Of a stretch of 64,000 nt of DNA, positions 47,385 to 61,064 are shown piece after piece (position 1 is the stretch's first letter; each line of letters starts with the position of its first letter). The notes below the pieces were generated by a model. That model saw only the letters and a list, made by a program, of their open reading frames with translations, was not told where the DNA came from and searched no databases. Source of the stretch: Acinetobacter sichuanensis (GTDB taxonomy: Bacteria; Pseudomonadota; Gammaproteobacteria; Pseudomonadales; Moraxellaceae). A program made the position numbers and the translations under genes. The stretch is taken from the NCBI RefSeq assembly GCF_003024515.2, contig NZ_PYIX02000016.1:1-64000 (forward strand), read 5' to 3'.

Positions 47385-48275
47385 TTAGCTATACAAAGGT
47401 GGATGTACATCTTCTTGGAAGCTCTCCATCCCATAATCATCTGCCAGTTTTTCTTTCCAATATGCCACGATTTTTGAATAATCAATTTCATCAGGGTGAA
47501 AATCTGCTTTGTAATATGACAAATATTCAGGAATCAATGAAATCAACATCTTGGAAATCATATACATTCCAAAAAGATTCTGAGGTACTTTTGGTAAGCT
47601 TTTCTTCCAATCCTGCATAAACAAACGTGTTGCAGAATAAAACGTCAAACTTGCAAAACCAGTTGTCACATTACGCATGACTGAACGGCGCACTTTATCA
47701 TCATGATAAATCGCTTGATATACATCAAAAGCCACAGCGCGATGTTCAATTTCTTCAATCGCATGCCAAACCCAAAGCTTAATCGCATCGTCATCTAAGG
47801 TTTGTAACACTTCAGGATGACGTAAAATATAGCCACCAAGCAATGCTGTAAAATGCTCAAATGCAGCCGTGACTGCCAATTGTAATTTTGGATGCACACT
47901 TTTAATAAATGCATCACGACGTCCTAACCAAGCTTGAAAGCTATCTAGATTATAATCATCACGACGCCATGCATCATTAAAATCTGCATGTGCCTTAGAG
48001 TGCATCGCTTCCTGACCAATAAAAGCCGCAATCTGAGCCTGTAACTTCTCATCCGTAATTTTGTCACGAACATTACGTACACTATGCACAAAAAACTGTT
48101 CACCAATTGGAAAAGTTGATGAAAGTGCTGTCAATAAATGCGACATTACAGGAGAATTCGCAAAAAAATGTCGACGAATATTTTTCGGATTAAAGCTTGG
48201 CTTACGCACTTTAATACCAATCGCTTTAGGACGATTTAAATATGATTTTTCTTTCGCAACCTGAGCAACTGTCAT
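47385..48275 (-). CDS. Metal-dependent hydrolase family protein (COG3687)
   Basis: This 296-residue helical protein has the metal-ligand type motifs of this family: FIGQEAMHSKAHADFND and WHAIEEIEHRAVAFDVYQ. These suggest a ferritin-like or di-metal four-helix arrangement. It starts MTVAQVAKEKSYLNRPKAIG. Relatives are common in Acinetobacter and Pseudomonas. The substrate is unknown, and the name 'hydrolase' is traditional rather than proven. It is a single gene. Confidence 0.82.
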   Translation of the reverse strand: MTVAQVAKEKSYLNRPKAIGIKVRKPSFNPKNIRRHFFANSPVMSHLLTALSSTFPIGEQFFVHSVRNVRDKITDEKLQAQIAAFIGQEAMHSKAHADFNDAWRRDDYNLDSFQAWLGRRDAFIKSVHPKLQLAVTAAFEHFTALLGGYILRHPEVLQTLDDDAIKLWVWHAIEEIEHRAVAFDVYQAIYHDDKVRRSVMRNVTTGFASLTFYSATRLFMQDWKKSLPKVPQNLFGMYMISKMLISLIPEYLSYYKADFHPDEIDYSKIVAYWKEKLADDYGMESFQEDVHPPLYS

Positions 48276-48509
48276 AGGGATAATCCTACATTTGTTGGAA
48301 TTTGATCCTATAGTGACAGATCAAACTTATTTGTATATTGCCAAAATGATCACACAATTGACAAAAAAGATAATCATGTCATTTAAGCCAATAACTAACA
48401 AAATATAAAACCAGAAATCAAACATAAAATATTGAATAATCAATATTTACTTAAAAAAATAAAAATATAAAATCTTACATTCTTGATTTACCTTTCATCG
48501 TAAAAACAA

Positions 48510-48529
48510 AACCCGCATTGCTGCGGGTT
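48510..48529 (-). terminator. Rho-independent terminator of gltBD
   Basis: AACCCGCA pairs with TGCGGGTT around four bases. On the minus strand it is followed by a T-rich run. It lies about 40 bp after the gltD stop codon. Confidence 0.85.
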
Positions 48530-48568
48530 CTGGAAATGGGTCTTTGGAATTTAAACGTTATCGTCCAA

Positions 48569-50062
<1,494 letters not shown>

Positions 50063-50086
50063 CTACCTAATATTTGAGTCGTAGAA

Positions 50087-53000
50087 TTATTGTGGATCTG
50101 CTTGAGTTCTTTTCAAAAGCGTTTGTAAATTCGCCGCTTTTGGTTTCACCAGCCAGAATTTACGGCTGTAGAAATCAAACTCATTGCGGATCTTATACGC
50201 CCAAGCACTGCCCGTTTCAGCAATATGTTCATCCAGAATACGAAGTAAGAATTCTTTGTGTTCTTCCATTGATTCTGTAGAAATACGGTTTAACTCGATC
50301 AGTTCATGGTTGTAGTAATCTACGAAATCATTATCCAAGTCAAGTACATAAGCAAAACCGCCAGTCATCCCTGCACCAAAGTTGTGTCCAACTTTACCGA
50401 GTACAGTGACAATACCGCCAGTCATATATTCACAGCAATGATCGCCTGCGCCTTCAATCACGGCAAATGCACCGGAGTTACGTACTGCAAAACGCTCGCC
50501 CGCTGTACCCGCTGCAAATAACTTACCGCCAGTTGCACCGTACAAACAGGTATTACCAATGATTGCGGTTTCCTGAGTCTGAAATGGTGAACCTTTTGGT
50601 GGGAAGATCGATACACGACCGCCTGCCATACCTTTACCGACATAGTCGTTGGCATCACCTTCAAGGCTGATGTGTAAACCACCTGCATTCCACACGCCAA
50701 GCGACTGACCTGCTGTACCTTTCAGATTCATTTTCACAGGATGTGCTTCCATACTCAGGTTGCCATAACGTTTGGCAATTTCACCTGAAATACGTGCGCC
50801 GATTGAACGGTCACAGTTACCGACTGTGAAGTGATATTCACCACCTGTACCTGCTTCAATCGCAGGCAGCATTTCTGCCACCATTTTCTCAGCCAGTACA
50901 CCTTTGTCGAATGGCTCATTGCCCTGAACCTGACAGTACTGTGCTTTGCCTTCCGCAGATGGATGCGACTCAAGTAATGCACTTAAATCCAGATGTGCAT
51001 GTTTAGCGGTTTCACCCGGTAACATTTCCAGTAGATCTGTACGACCAATCAAGTCTTTTAATGACGCAACACCAAGCGCTGCCAACCATTCACGGGTTTC
51101 TTCCGCAATAAAGTGGAAGAAGTTGATCAGCATTTCAGGTTCACCAATGTAGTGTTCCTGACGTAAATGATCCTGCTGTGTTGCAACACCCGTTGCACAG
51201 TTATTTAAATGGCAAATACGCAGGTATTTACAACCTAATGCGATCATTGGCGTAGAACCAAAACCGAAGCTTTCTGCACCAAGAATGGCTGCTTTTACAA
51301 CATCCAGACCTGTTTTTAAACCACCATCGGTTTGTACACGAACTTTGCCACGCAAGTCATTCACACGCAGTGCCTGATGCGCCTCACTTAAACCCAATTC
51401 CCACGGTGAACCTGCATGGTGAATCGAAGAAAGTGGAGATGCTGCTGTACCACCGTCATAACCCGAAATGGTAATGAAGTCAGCATAGGCTTTTGCCACA
51501 CCTGCCGCAATCGTACCGACACCCGGCTCAGACACCAGTTTTACAGACACCATCGCTTGAGGATTGACTTGTTTTAAGTCAAAGATCAATTGTGATAAAT
51601 CTTCAATCGAGTAAATGTCATGGTGCGGTGGTGGCGAAATCAAAGTCACGCCCGGTACGGAATAACGTAAACGTGCAATTAAGCCATTCACTTTACCACC
51701 CGGTAATTGACCGCCTTCACCCGGTTTTGCACCTTGTGCCACTTTAATCTGTAACACTTCCGCAGAGGTTAAATAAGCAGGCGTTACACCGAAACGACCT
51801 GATGCAATTTGCTTGATTTTTGAGTTACGGATTGTGCCATAACGTGCAGGATCTTCACCGCCCTCACCTGAGTTTGAACGACCACCAATGGTATTCATGG
51901 CAATGGCAATCGCCTCATGCGCTTCAGGTGATAATGCACCCAATGACATGCCTGCTGAGTCAAAACGTGGCAGAATTTCTTCAACTGACTCAACTGCTTC
52001 AAGCGGAATGGAATTTTCAGTTTTCAGTTTCAGCAAGTCACGAATGGTTGCAATCGGACGTTTGTTTACAAGCTCTGCATATTCTTTAAAGTCAGCATAG
52101 TTGCCTGAACGTACTGATTTATGTAGCGCATTGATCACATCAGGGTTAAATGCATGGTATTCCTTATCGAATACAAATTTCAGCAAGCCACCCTGTTCAA
52201 TTGGCTTACGTGATTTCCACGCAGTTTCAGCCAATTTTTTCTGATCATTTTCCAGGTCTTCAAAAGTCGCACCTTTAATACGGCTTGGAACGCCTGTGAA
52301 ACATTTGGCAACCACTTCATCAGACAGACCAACAGCTTCAAACAACTGACCGCCACGATAAGAGGCAACCGTTGAAATCCCCATTTTTGACAGGACTTTC
52401 AATAAGCCTTTGTCGATCCCTTTACGGAAGTTGGCTTGTGCATGGATTGGATCACCGAGTAATTCACCTTTGGCAATCAGATCATTGATGACATCATAAG
52501 CAAGGTATGGATAAATCGCAGTTGCACCAAAACCTAAAATCACCGCAAACTGATGCGGATCACGTGCAAGTGCAGTTTCAACAATAATGTTGGCATCTGT
52601 ACGTAAACCGACATGAATTAAATGGTGGTGAATGGCACCTGTGACCATTGCCGAGTTAGCAGGCAAGAAACCTTCACGGATTTTCTTGTCTGAAATCACC
52701 AATAATGTTTTACCGTCACGTACTGCCTGTGCTGCTTCTTCACAAATTCGTGAAATCGCTGCTTCCAGACCTTCTACTTCAGGATAGTTCAGATCAAGAT
52801 CAGCAATCTCATATCCTTTACGACCACTGGTACGAATCTGATGCATTTTCGAATTTGACAGAACAGGACTTGAAACAATCAAACGATCTGCATGTTCAGG
52901 ACCTTGTTCAAAGACATTTTGCTCACGCCCCAAACAAGTTTCCAACGACATCACAATCGACTCACGTAATGGATCGATTGGCGGGTTAGTGACTTGGGCG

Positions 53001-54568
53001 AACTGCTGACGGAAATAATCAGTCACATGGCGAACCTGGCGTGACAAAACTGCCATCGGGGTATCATCACCCATAGAGCCAACAGCTTCCTGACCGCTTT
53101 CAGCGATTGGACGCAACAATTGATCACGTTCTTCAAAAGTCACCATAAACATTTTCTGTGCTGCTTTTAAGGCATCGCCTTTTAAGCCTTGTTCACATAA
53201 ATATTCTTCAAGCTCAGGACTGCCTTGTACACGAACTGAGTTTTCACGTAGCCATTCACGATATGGACGCATTTTTTTCAAGTGATTGCTGACATCTTTG
53301 GTATCAAGCATTTTACCTGTATGCGTATCAATGACTAAAATCTGACCTGGACCGACACGACCTTTAGACACAACATCTTCAGGTTCATAGCCCCAGACAC
53401 CAATTTCCGAAGCTAAAGTGATATAACCATTTTTGGTAATCACCCAACGTGCAGGACGTAAACCATTACGGTCAAGCATACAAATCGCATGACGACCATC
53501 TTGAATCACCAAGCCCGCAGGACCATCCCAAGCTTCCATGTGTTTCGAGTTAAACTCGTAGAATGCACGTAAGTCAGCATCCAAAGTTTCCACGTTTTGC
53601 CATGCTGGTGGTACCAACATACGCAGCGCACGGAACAAGTCCATTCCACCACCGACCAAAATCTCAAGCATATTGTCCATACTTGAAGAATCTGAACCTG
53701 TACGGTTTACAATTGGGTTTAGATCGGTCAACCCTGGTAATAATGGGTTTTCAAATTTAGGGGTACGTGCTGCTGCCCAATTACGGTTCGCTGTAATGGT
53801 ATTGATTTCACCATTGTGTGCCAAATAACGGAATGGCTGTGCCAATGGCCAGCGCGGTAAAGTATTGGTCGAGAAACGCTGATGGAATACCACAATGTGA
53901 GAATCTAAACGTTCATCTGCAAGGTCAGTATAAAAATCTGCAATATATGCAGGCATCATCAAACCTTTATAGCTAATCACAGTTGAGCATAAAGTAGTGA
54001 CATAAAAGTATGGGTCATTGCTGATTTGCTGTTCAGCACGACGACGTGCCATAAACAATTTACGATTGAATTCAACCTCAGTCACACCCATTGGGCAATT
54101 GACAAAAATTTGCTCAAATGCAGGCAATGACTGCATTGCGATTGAGCCTAAAGCATCATTATTGGTTGGAACCACACGCCAGCCGATGACACGACAACCT
54201 TCTTCTTCTATTTCTTTAGTTAAAATTTGTTTGGCATGTGCAGCAAGAGCAGGATCTAAATTTAAAAATACTGTGCCGACTGCAAAAATTTCACTGAGCG
54301 TAATATCACTAATTTTTTTTGCTTCTTCACGGAAAAATGCTTTTGGCATTGCCAATAATAATCCGCAACCATCGCCTGTCTTACCGTCTGCAGCAATACC
54401 ACCACGATGCGTCATGCAACTTAAACTATGAATTGCGGTCTTGACTAAGTCATGACTTGCATCACCCTGCATATGGGCGATCAAACCGAAACCACAGTTA
54501 TCTTTGAACTCATCCGGTTGGTATAAACCTTGAGCGGGAGCTACAGTATTAGGCGATGGCATGTGCAT
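50087..54568 (-). CDS. gltB: Glutamate synthase (NADPH) large subunit
   Basis: GltB converts glutamine and 2-oxoglutarate to two glutamates (GOGAT). The 1493 residues begin with a short propeptide and the nucleophilic Cys25 ([13 protein letters not shown]) of the class II glutaminase domain. The central and FMN-binding synthase domains follow ([38 protein letters not shown]). The 3Fe-4S cysteines are C-x5-C-x4-C ([16 protein letters not shown]). The C-terminal GXGXG beta-helix domain contains [20 protein letters not shown]. The start has AAGAAGGG upstream. The gene is complete. Confidence 0.96.
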   Translation of the reverse strand: MHMPSPNTVAPAQGLYQPDEFKDNCGFGLIAHMQGDASHDLVKTAIHSLSCMTHRGGIAADGKTGDGCGLLLAMPKAFFREEAKKISDITLSEIFAVGTVFLNLDPALAAHAKQILTKEIEEEGCRVIGWRVVPTNNDALGSIAMQSLPAFEQIFVNCPMGVTEVEFNRKLFMARRRAEQQISNDPYFYVTTLCSTVISYKGLMMPAYIADFYTDLADERLDSHIVVFHQRFSTNTLPRWPLAQPFRYLAHNGEINTITANRNWAAARTPKFENPLLPGLTDLNPIVNRTGSDSSSMDNMLEILVGGGMDLFRALRMLVPPAWQNVETLDADLRAFYEFNSKHMEAWDGPAGLVIQDGRHAICMLDRNGLRPARWVITKNGYITLASEIGVWGYEPEDVVSKGRVGPGQILVIDTHTGKMLDTKDVSNHLKKMRPYREWLRENSVRVQGSPELEEYLCEQGLKGDALKAAQKMFMVTFEERDQLLRPIAESGQEAVGSMGDDTPMAVLSRQVRHVTDYFRQQFAQVTNPPIDPLRESIVMSLETCLGREQNVFEQGPEHADRLIVSSPVLSNSKMHQIRTSGRKGYEIADLDLNYPEVEGLEAAISRICEEAAQAVRDGKTLLVISDKKIREGFLPANSAMVTGAIHHHLIHVGLRTDANIIVETALARDPHQFAVILGFGATAIYPYLAYDVINDLIAKGELLGDPIHAQANFRKGIDKGLLKVLSKMGISTVASYRGGQLFEAVGLSDEVVAKCFTGVPSRIKGATFEDLENDQKKLAETAWKSRKPIEQGGLLKFVFDKEYHAFNPDVINALHKSVRSGNYADFKEYAELVNKRPIATIRDLLKLKTENSIPLEAVESVEEILPRFDSAGMSLGALSPEAHEAIAIAMNTIGGRSNSGEGGEDPARYGTIRNSKIKQIASGRFGVTPAYLTSAEVLQIKVAQGAKPGEGGQLPGGKVNGLIARLRYSVPGVTLISPPPHHDIYSIEDLSQLIFDLKQVNPQAMVSVKLVSEPGVGTIAAGVAKAYADFITISGYDGGTAASPLSSIHHAGSPWELGLSEAHQALRVNDLRGKVRVQTDGGLKTGLDVVKAAILGAESFGFGSTPMIALGCKYLRICHLNNCATGVATQQDHLRQEHYIGEPEMLINFFHFIAEETREWLAALGVASLKDLIGRTDLLEMLPGETAKHAHLDLSALLESHPSAEGKAQYCQVQGNEPFDKGVLAEKMVAEMLPAIEAGTGGEYHFTVGNCDRSIGARISGEIAKRYGNLSMEAHPVKMNLKGTAGQSLGVWNAGGLHISLEGDANDYVGKGMAGGRVSIFPPKGSPFQTQETAIIGNTCLYGATGGKLFAAGTAGERFAVRNSGAFAVIEGAGDHCCEYMTGGIVTVLGKVGHNFGAGMTGGFAYVLDLDNDFVDYYNHELIELNRISTESMEEHKEFLLRILDEHIAETGSAWAYKIRNEFDFYSRKFWLVKPKAANLQTLLKRTQADPQ

Positions 54569-54982
54569 AGCGTACCCTTCTTTTAATCAACGCCCATATG
54601 GGCAAAAAATCTAATATTTAAAATCATTTAGCGTATTAAGCTTCTATTTAGTAATACACCTTAGATTCACACTACTCCAGTCAGTTTTGGATTAAATTGC
54701 AAGAAATTTTTTCTTACTTCATGCACTCATTTAAAGCAATGGTTCTGACCAAAATTGTACACTAATCAAACTATATTGCTCCAAAAGAGGGACAATCAAC
54801 TTCATTAGTGCACCAATAAAGCAAAAAATATGCCAAACTCTATTTTCATTCACTAAACAACTCAAATCTTATAAAAATAAAGTATCTTTTAATATTCTGG
54901 CTTGATTTTACCTATCTTTATTTGCACCATTTTTGTGCTATTGCTTTTATTTCGCTCCAAATTTGCTCTATTTTAGCACCAT
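54569..54982. promoter_or_regulatory. gltBD upstream region
   Basis: This 414-bp AT-rich spacer lies between gltB and the end of the SPOR gene, both on the minus strand. It must contain the gltB promoter. I see no reading frame and no strong terminator for the upstream operon. Confidence 0.5.
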
Positions 54983-55843
54983 TTAGTTAAATGGATCACT
55001 AATTTCATGCGTTACTGGCTTTTTTTCTGTCGTCGTTGTTGATGTATTGGTAGGTGCTGTTTGTGACTGTGTCGTTGCTACAGGTTTTTTAACTTCTGCC
55101 GTTTCTTCTTTACGAGGACTTACAGCTGCGCTTGTATTTGTTGTTGTGCTACGTTGTGGCTGCTGTACAACAGGCTTAGGTTGAACAGCCAGTAAGGTTT
55201 CATCAATGATAGGTAATGGTGCAGATCTTAAGTTAATGGCATATAACTTATTTCCACCAAGCATTTCATCTGAGCCCAGATCATTCACCAAACTTGAATA
55301 AGCTTCTAAATTTACAACTCTAGGTTGAATTGAAGGCGGAAGTTTTAAAGCAGCAAGTTGCTGTAACCCTGCTTTAGCTTGATCATCATTTTTATAGACG
55401 CCATATGCAACAACATATTGCTCTGCTTGATCTTCTGCACTTAAACGAAAATAAATAAAATTTTTACGATCAGCTTGCTTAATTAAAAATCCACGAATCA
55501 CATCTTCATTTGAAGATTTAAATAATTCTACGATGTAATTTTTTTTATTTTCGTCAAAAAAACGATTACCACGAAATTCTGGCTCATGATCTCCTGATGC
55601 CACGACACGTGTTGTCAATTCTAGTGGTCGTACTTCATCCATCAATGCACCAAGATGAGTCGTTGCAGCCACTTTTTCAGGTTGAATTTGTACTTGAGTT
55701 TCTTCTATAGGATTGACAACTTCAACCAATTCTTTGGTATCTGTTAATGTCCAAAAAATTAGTGCTGCAACAAAGCACAGCAATCCTATAATTAACCAAA
55801 TATATTGTTGAATATTTTGCCAATTTTTTCGAACTGCTGCCAT
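54983..55843 (-). CDS. SPOR domain-containing membrane protein
   Basis: This 286-residue protein has a short cytosolic start, one transmembrane helix (IWLIIGLLCFVAALIFWTL, residues 15-33) and a SPOR-like domain (about residues 85-205; YIVELFKSSNEDVIRGFLIK, then YVVAYGVYKNDDQAKAGLQQ). A Thr/Pro/Gln-rich disordered tail follows. SPOR domains bind denuded peptidoglycan at the septum. It is last in the pilM-to-aroB gene string, 15 bases after aroB. A role in cell division or pilus assembly is inferred. Confidence 0.82.
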   Translation of the reverse strand: MAAVRKNWQNIQQYIWLIIGLLCFVAALIFWTLTDTKELVEVVNPIEETQVQIQPEKVAATTHLGALMDEVRPLELTTRVVASGDHEPEFRGNRFFDENKKNYIVELFKSSNEDVIRGFLIKQADRKNFIYFRLSAEDQAEQYVVAYGVYKNDDQAKAGLQQLAALKLPPSIQPRVVNLEAYSSLVNDLGSDEMLGGNKLYAINLRSAPLPIIDETLLAVQPKPVVQQPQRSTTTNTSAAVSPRKEETAEVKKPVATTQSQTAPTNTSTTTTEKKPVTHEISDPFN

Positions 55844-55858
55844 GTAAAACGTACCTTT

Positions 55859-56938
55859 TTATATTTGATTCGCTAGAATTGCTTGCTTCATCAGCTCAAC
55901 ATCAAAGTCTTTCGTGATGACAGCTTGACCAAGTTGCTTCAGTAATATTAAACGAAGTTGCCCATTTAATACTTTTTTATCATGCGACATAAATGCTAAA
56001 AATTCATCAAGTGGAATTTTAGGACATACTATAGGTAATTTCGCACGTTGTATGATTTTTTTTGTACGCTCAAGATCTTCAATAGAAATCCATCCCATAC
56101 GTTGTGATAAATCCGCTGCCATCACCATACCTGTTGCAACAGCTTCACCATGTAACCAAACCCCATATCCCATATAAGATTCAATTGCATGACCAAAAGT
56201 ATGACCGAGATTTAAAAGAGCACGTTCTCCTTGCTCTTTTTCATCATTGGCAACAATACGTGCTTTATGCGCACATGAACGATAAACAGCTTCTGCTAAA
56301 AGTTCAGGGTCTTGAGCAACTAAGCCATCTATATTTTCTTCTAACCACGTTAAAAATTGTTCATCCCCAAGCAAAGCATATTTAATAACCTCTGCTAAAC
56401 CCGCTGATAATTCACGTTCAGGTAATGTTTTTAACTGTGCCATATCAGCTAAAACAACTTGAGGCTGCTGAAATGCACCAATCATGTTCTTGCCTAAAGG
56501 ATGATTAATACCCGTTTTTCCTCCCACACTTGAATCAACTTGAGATAACAAAGTAGTCGGTACTTGGATAAAATAAACGCCTCGTTGGAAACAAGCTGAA
56601 GCGAAACCAGCCATATCACCAATCACACCACCACCCAAAGCCAACACAGTACAATCACGATTAAAATTCGCTTCAAGTAATGCATCAAAAATCAGATTTA
56701 AATGCTCAATATTTTTATATTTTTCACCATCAGGCAAAATACAAGTCGCGACTTTTTTACCCAACTTTTCAATTGACTCGACATAATGATTTAAATACAA
56801 CGCTTGTACAGTCGTATTGGTTACAATCATCACTTGCTGACCTTTGATATAAGGCTCAAGTAATTGTTGTGGATTTAAATGACTACCAATAAAAATTGGA
56901 TAACGACGATCACCAAGTTCAACATGTAAAGTTTGCAT
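55859..56938 (-). CDS. aroB: 3-dehydroquinate synthase
   Basis: AroB is the second shikimate pathway enzyme; it cyclises DAHP using NAD+ and a divalent metal. The 359 residues have [60 protein letters not shown] and the metal-ligand region [11 protein letters not shown]...[10 protein letters not shown]. It lies 25 bases after aroK and is co-transcribed with it. Confidence 0.96.
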   Translation of the reverse strand: MQTLHVELGDRRYPIFIGSHLNPQQLLEPYIKGQQVMIVTNTTVQALYLNHYVESIEKLGKKVATCILPDGEKYKNIEHLNLIFDALLEANFNRDCTVLALGGGVIGDMAGFASACFQRGVYFIQVPTTLLSQVDSSVGGKTGINHPLGKNMIGAFQQPQVVLADMAQLKTLPERELSAGLAEVIKYALLGDEQFLTWLEENIDGLVAQDPELLAEAVYRSCAHKARIVANDEKEQGERALLNLGHTFGHAIESYMGYGVWLHGEAVATGMVMAADLSQRMGWISIEDLERTKKIIQRAKLPIVCPKIPLDEFLAFMSHDKKVLNGQLRLILLKQLGQAVITKDFDVELMKQAILANQI

Positions 56939-56963
56939 GAATACCTATGCCTAACAACTCGTA

Positions 56964-57506
56964 CTAAATAATTTCTTTTGAAATAATCAATTGTAAAATG
57001 CGTTGTGCTAAATCTCGTGCCGCACCTTGATTAGTCTCAATAATATAATGAGCAACATCACGATAAAGTGGATCTCTTATATTCAGGAGCTCTCTCAGTT
57101 TTTGTTCAGGATTTTCGACTTGCAATAAAGGACGATTCTTATCTCGATATGTTCTTTGTAATTGAAGCTCTACAGGTGTATACAAATAAATCACAATTCC
57201 ACGATTTTTTAAATAATCTCGATTTAGAACTTGAGTGACTGCACCACCGCCTGTTGCTAAAACTAAATTTTGTTTCTTGGTTAATTCATCTATAACTGTA
57301 GACTCTCGAGAGCGAAATCCGTGTTCACCTTCTTTTTCAAATATCCAAGGAATTGTTGCGCCAGTTTTGCGCTCAATTTCGTGGTCACTATCTAAAAACT
57401 CACGCCCTAACAGATCTGCCAAATGTCGACCAACAGTGGTTTTTCCTGCTCCCATTGGCCCTACCAAATATAAATTTGGTAGGGAATCAAACTCTTTGCT
57501 TGGCAA
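56964..57506 (-). CDS. aroK: Shikimate kinase
   Basis: AroK phosphorylates shikimate. The 180 residues have Walker A GPMGAGKTT, the substrate-binding DSDHEIERKTG and FEKEGEHGFRSRES, the GGGAV loop, and the lid region RDKNRPLL. The start is TTG (MPSKEFDSLPN) with AGGTGA just upstream; no closer ATG keeps the conserved N-terminus. It follows pilQ by 36 bases, the usual pilMNOPQ-aroKB order of gamma-proteobacteria. Confidence 0.95.
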   Translation of the reverse strand: MPSKEFDSLPNLYLVGPMGAGKTTVGRHLADLLGREFLDSDHEIERKTGATIPWIFEKEGEHGFRSRESTVIDELTKKQNLVLATGGGAVTQVLNRDYLKNRGIVIYLYTPVELQLQRTYRDKNRPLLQVENPEQKLRELLNIRDPLYRDVAHYIIETNQGAARDLAQRILQLIISKEII

Positions 57507-57542
57507 GGAGTCACCTATTGAATTGCTTTCATTGAAAGTATA

Positions 57543-59707
57543 TTAATGATTTCTGCTACGACTGTCATTAATAATTCTTGGTGTAACAAAGATTAACAAC
57601 TCACGTTTATTATCTTTTTTCACATCTTTTCGGAATAAGCTTCCGATATATGGTAAATCACCAAAGAATGGAACCTTAGTCGTGGTGTTCTGAGTTTCTT
57701 GCTCAAAAATACCACCCAATACAACAGTTTCACCATTATCCACCAACACATTGGTATTGATTTCATTCTTATTCAAAATGATTTCCCCATTTGGTGCAAC
57801 ACCACCTGCAGAATCACTACTAATATTCAACTGCATTTGCACTTTACCATCAGGTGTAATACTTGGTGTCACATCTAAACTAAGCAAAGCATCTTTAAAT
57901 TCTGTAGTTGCAGTTGATCCTGCTGCTGAGTTTGTTGTCGTGGTATATGGGATTTGTTGACCAGAAGCCACTTTGGCTTTTTGTTTATCTGCCGTCATGA
58001 CTTTTGGCGTAGAAATCACTTCACCATAACCATCAGCTTGTAAAGCAGAAAGTTCTAAATCAAGCATAAAGTCAGACAAGCTAATTAAACCAAAGGCGAT
58101 TTTACCTGCAGCATTTGCCACACCTAAATCGACGTTTAAATTCTGCGGTCTTGTAATCGTATACTTACCATCATCATCAGGTGTCTTTAAATCCCAAAGT
58201 GTTTGATCACTACCACCAACAAGTAAGTCATTATTACGCGTTACACCCTGAGAAAGATGCCCCACTTCACGCCCATTTCTTTGGAGAAACCTGTAGATGC
58301 ACGAACAATACGAGCCTCAATCATCACTTGTTTTACAGAAACATCGAGTAGGTCAACCATTTTACGAACTTTATCAATATTTGTAGCAGTATCATTGATA
58401 ATTAAAGTATTAGTTCGTGTATCAGCAACTGCACTGCCGCGTGAGCTGAGTAAACTTTCAAGGGCTAGAGAAGTATCATTTGCCGTTCTATTTGCTTCTG
58501 CCCCTTTACTATTACGTGAATCCTCTAATAACTTTAATACATCAGCAACTTTGGCATAACTTAGCTGAATATATTCAGTTTGAATTGGTGCAAGTTTTAT
58601 GCTTTGAGCAATCGCTTTTGCTTCATCTTCTTCAGATTTGATTAGCTCAGGTACAGGTGCGATCCAGATCACATCACCACTGCGACGTTTATCTAAATTT
58701 TTCGTTTTAAGAATAATATCTAATGCTTGATCCCAAGGTACATCTTTTAATCGCAAGGTAATATTGCCCTGAACTGAGTCAGCAGCAACCATATTTACCC
58801 CTGTAAAATCTGCAAGAAGCTGTAAAACACGTCTAACTTCAATATCTTGGAAGTCGAGTGAAATCTTCTTACCTGTGTATGATTGGCTAGATGCTGGTTT
58901 ATTTGGTCGTGTATCTTCAGGTCTTTTTAGACTAATCGTCAGTTTATTTTCAGCCTGATAAGCCATGTATTCATAGCTACCTGTAGACTGAATCGTAATC
59001 ACACCATTACTGCCATCATTATGTGCATCAATCGTTGCAACTGGTGTAGCAAAATCATTGACATTTAAACGACGAATCAAATGTGCTGGAATTTTATTAC
59101 CTAAGACACGGACAACAACTTTACTACCTTGTTGCTGAACATCTACAGGCGTATTCACACCAGCTAAATTAATGCTGACTTGACCTTCACCCTTATTTCC
59201 ACGTTGGAAACCAATATCAGCCACACCTTGAGCAGGTTGTGTGACTTTTGGTCCTAAATTTTCCAAGGCATTGGCTTGATTTGCACTATTAATTTTTAAA
59301 ATAAAAGTGTTACCTTCAACACGTGTTGTAAATGCACCACTATTATTTAAATTAACAGTTAAACGTGAACGCTTCTCATCAGAAGCAACATTAATCGAAG
59401 ATGCCTCAGAACTTGATACAGGAATTGCAGTTTGGCTTAGTGCTGGCTTTGTATCATTAAAATCGAGTACCAAACGAGATGGTGATTCTAATTGATAAGC
59501 TTGAGGTTGTGGTGGTAAGCCATTGAACATTACACGAATTTCAGTACCTTGTCCTGGTAGCTGCATAGGTACAATGTTCGTCATTGTTACTTGTGCTGCC
59601 GCAGCTTGCATCACTGCGATTGACACTGCTGCCATCGAAAATTGACGTAAATAAGTGTTCATAAATATGCCGTCCCCACCCCAAAAATTTTTAATACTAT
59701 TTTTCAT
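57543..59707 (-). pseudogene. pilQ: pilQ, type IV pilus secretin, with one-base frameshift
   Basis: PilQ is the outer-membrane pore for type IV pili and DNA uptake. The sequence is full length (about 720 residues) but split. The first part holds the signal peptide, AMIN-type repeats and secretin N domains (KISLDFQDIEVRRVLQLLAD) and ends GVKWGIFLRV-stop. The second part resumes LSQGVTRNNDLLVGGSDQT and covers the secretin core (GEVISTPKVMTADKQKAKVA). Restoring one base (ATC CTT) near 58256 gives a continuous WGILSQG. It may be a true mutation or a sequencing error in a two-base run. The start with AAGGAA at 59707 is preferred; ATGs at 59731 and 59662 are alternatives. Confidence 0.88.
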
Positions 59708-59727
59708 TGTTATTCCTTCATTCATTC

Positions 59728-60255
59728 TCAATCTAATTGACCGATAAGTATCAAACTACGAGGTCTTTCAATATAACCGTCTCTGCCGTCTGGTACGATT
59801 TCTAAAAGATCAATTCGAGTTGGATTGATTGAAATAATTCGCCCTTGATTCATCCCCAAATAATTACCTTTTTGCACACGTTCCACTTTGCCATCAGGTG
59901 TTTGGATTAACCCAACGATTTGCCCACTCTGTGCTTTCATGCTGCCTTTGAAATTTAAGCTTTCAAGCGCATAACTTTCTAATTGTTCAGGTTGTCTAGC
60001 AAGATTTGGATAAACCCTTTTTCCAGCCATAATTTTGAGTTCATTTGCCAATGAACTTGGTAAAAATGGGCTACGTAATTGTTGTGCCGAATAGTCAAAA
60101 CTTGGAACAGCATCAAAGCTTGGTGCTGGCTCAATCGGTAAAGGTGGCTGACTACGAATCGAAGCCATCTGTTGGTTCACAGCGTCAATACGTGAATCAC
60201 ACCCAACAAGAACAACAGCAAGAGAAATGCCGCCAATCATTTTAAATAAATTCAT
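59728..60255 (-). CDS. pilP: Type IV pilus inner-membrane lipoprotein PilP
   Basis: This 175-residue lipoprotein has lipobox LVGC (Cys19), a disordered proline-rich linker (residues 35-60) and a C-terminal beta domain (LESLNFKGSMKAQSGQIVGL, then VQKGNYLGMNQGRI). PilP links the PilNO dimer to the PilQ secretin. It lies two bases after pilO. Confidence 0.93.
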   Translation of the reverse strand: MNLFKMIGGISLAVVLVGCDSRIDAVNQQMASIRSQPPLPIEPAPSFDAVPSFDYSAQQLRSPFLPSSLANELKIMAGKRVYPNLARQPEQLESYALESLNFKGSMKAQSGQIVGLIQTPDGKVERVQKGNYLGMNQGRIISINPTRIDLLEIVPDGRDGYIERPRSLILIGQLD

Positions 60256-60257
60256 GC

Positions 60258-61064
60258 TTATTTTCTCCCCGTTTTACTTGTTGTATTTGAAGAGTCACTT
60301 GAACTTGACGTAGCTGCAGGTGAAGCTGAACTTGATGGTACAGCAGGAGCATTCACACCAGCTTGTGTGGTATTGTCTGTTTTCACTGTTTCAATATCAG
60401 TACCAATATAACGATAAGTTTTTGCTTTTAAAGAATAGTTTACTGATGGGACATCAGATTTACTGTCTTTTGCTTGCTCTGCTGTAATCGTAAAGTCATG
60501 TAAAGTTACAATACGCGGTAAAGCCGCAACACTACTCACAAAGCGACCAAAAGAGTGGTAATCCCCTGTTGCTTCAATTGCGATAGGTTGTTCAATAAAG
60601 AATTCTTGTCGAACTTCATTTTCAAGTCGAATATTTTTAAATTTCAGACCTGAGTTTACGCCTGTCATATTAATATCTTCAACTAAATCAGGAACTTCAG
60701 TCTCCTTAGGAAGTTGCTCAAGTTGTTGAGTAAAATCAATTTGCATTTGTTGTAACTGAGCTTGATACTGCTGTAAATTTCTCAGTTTAGAATCTTTTTC
60801 TTTAAACTCATTTAATAAAGTTTGTTCTTGTGCTCGTGCCGAATCAATCGCATCTAGCTTAGGCTTAATGACTAAAAAATACCCAATCGCACACACAACA
60901 AAAAGAATAAACAACCAACAGGTAATTTTGACCGAAATAGGCCAACTTCCATAGTTGTTCATATCGAGTGTGTTAAATTGTTGAAAAAATTTATCAACCG
61001 ACATAGATTTCTTTTTTGGTGTATCTTTTACCGAATCTATTTTATCAAGTTCTTGGCGACTCAT
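60258..61064 (-). CDS. pilO: Type IV pilus assembly protein PilO
   Basis: This 268-residue protein has a cytosolic start, a transmembrane helix (about residues 47-67), a coiled coil (75-125) and a ferredoxin-like periplasmic domain (FFIEQPIAIEATGDYHSFGR, VASLPRIV-like segment AALPRIVTLHDF). The tail is Ser/Ala/Thr-rich. It forms a dimer with PilN. The start overlaps the pilN stop by four bases. Confidence 0.93.
   Translation of the reverse strand: MSRQELDKIDSVKDTPKKKSMSVDKFFQQFNTLDMNNYGSWPISVKITCWLFILFVVCAIGYFLVIKPKLDAIDSARAQEQTLLNEFKEKDSKLRNLQQYQAQLQQMQIDFTQQLEQLPKETEVPDLVEDINMTGVNSGLKFKNIRLENEVRQEFFIEQPIAIEATGDYHSFGRFVSSVAALPRIVTLHDFTITAEQAKDSKSDVPSVNYSLKAKTYRYIGTDIETVKTDNTTQAGVNAPAVPSSSASPAATSSSSDSSNTTSKTGRK

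Noticed and set aside
57543-58265. Separate short secretin-like gene
   Set aside because: It continues pilQ after a one-base frameshift, has no own ribosome binding site or signal peptide, and joins the upstream frame when one base is restored.
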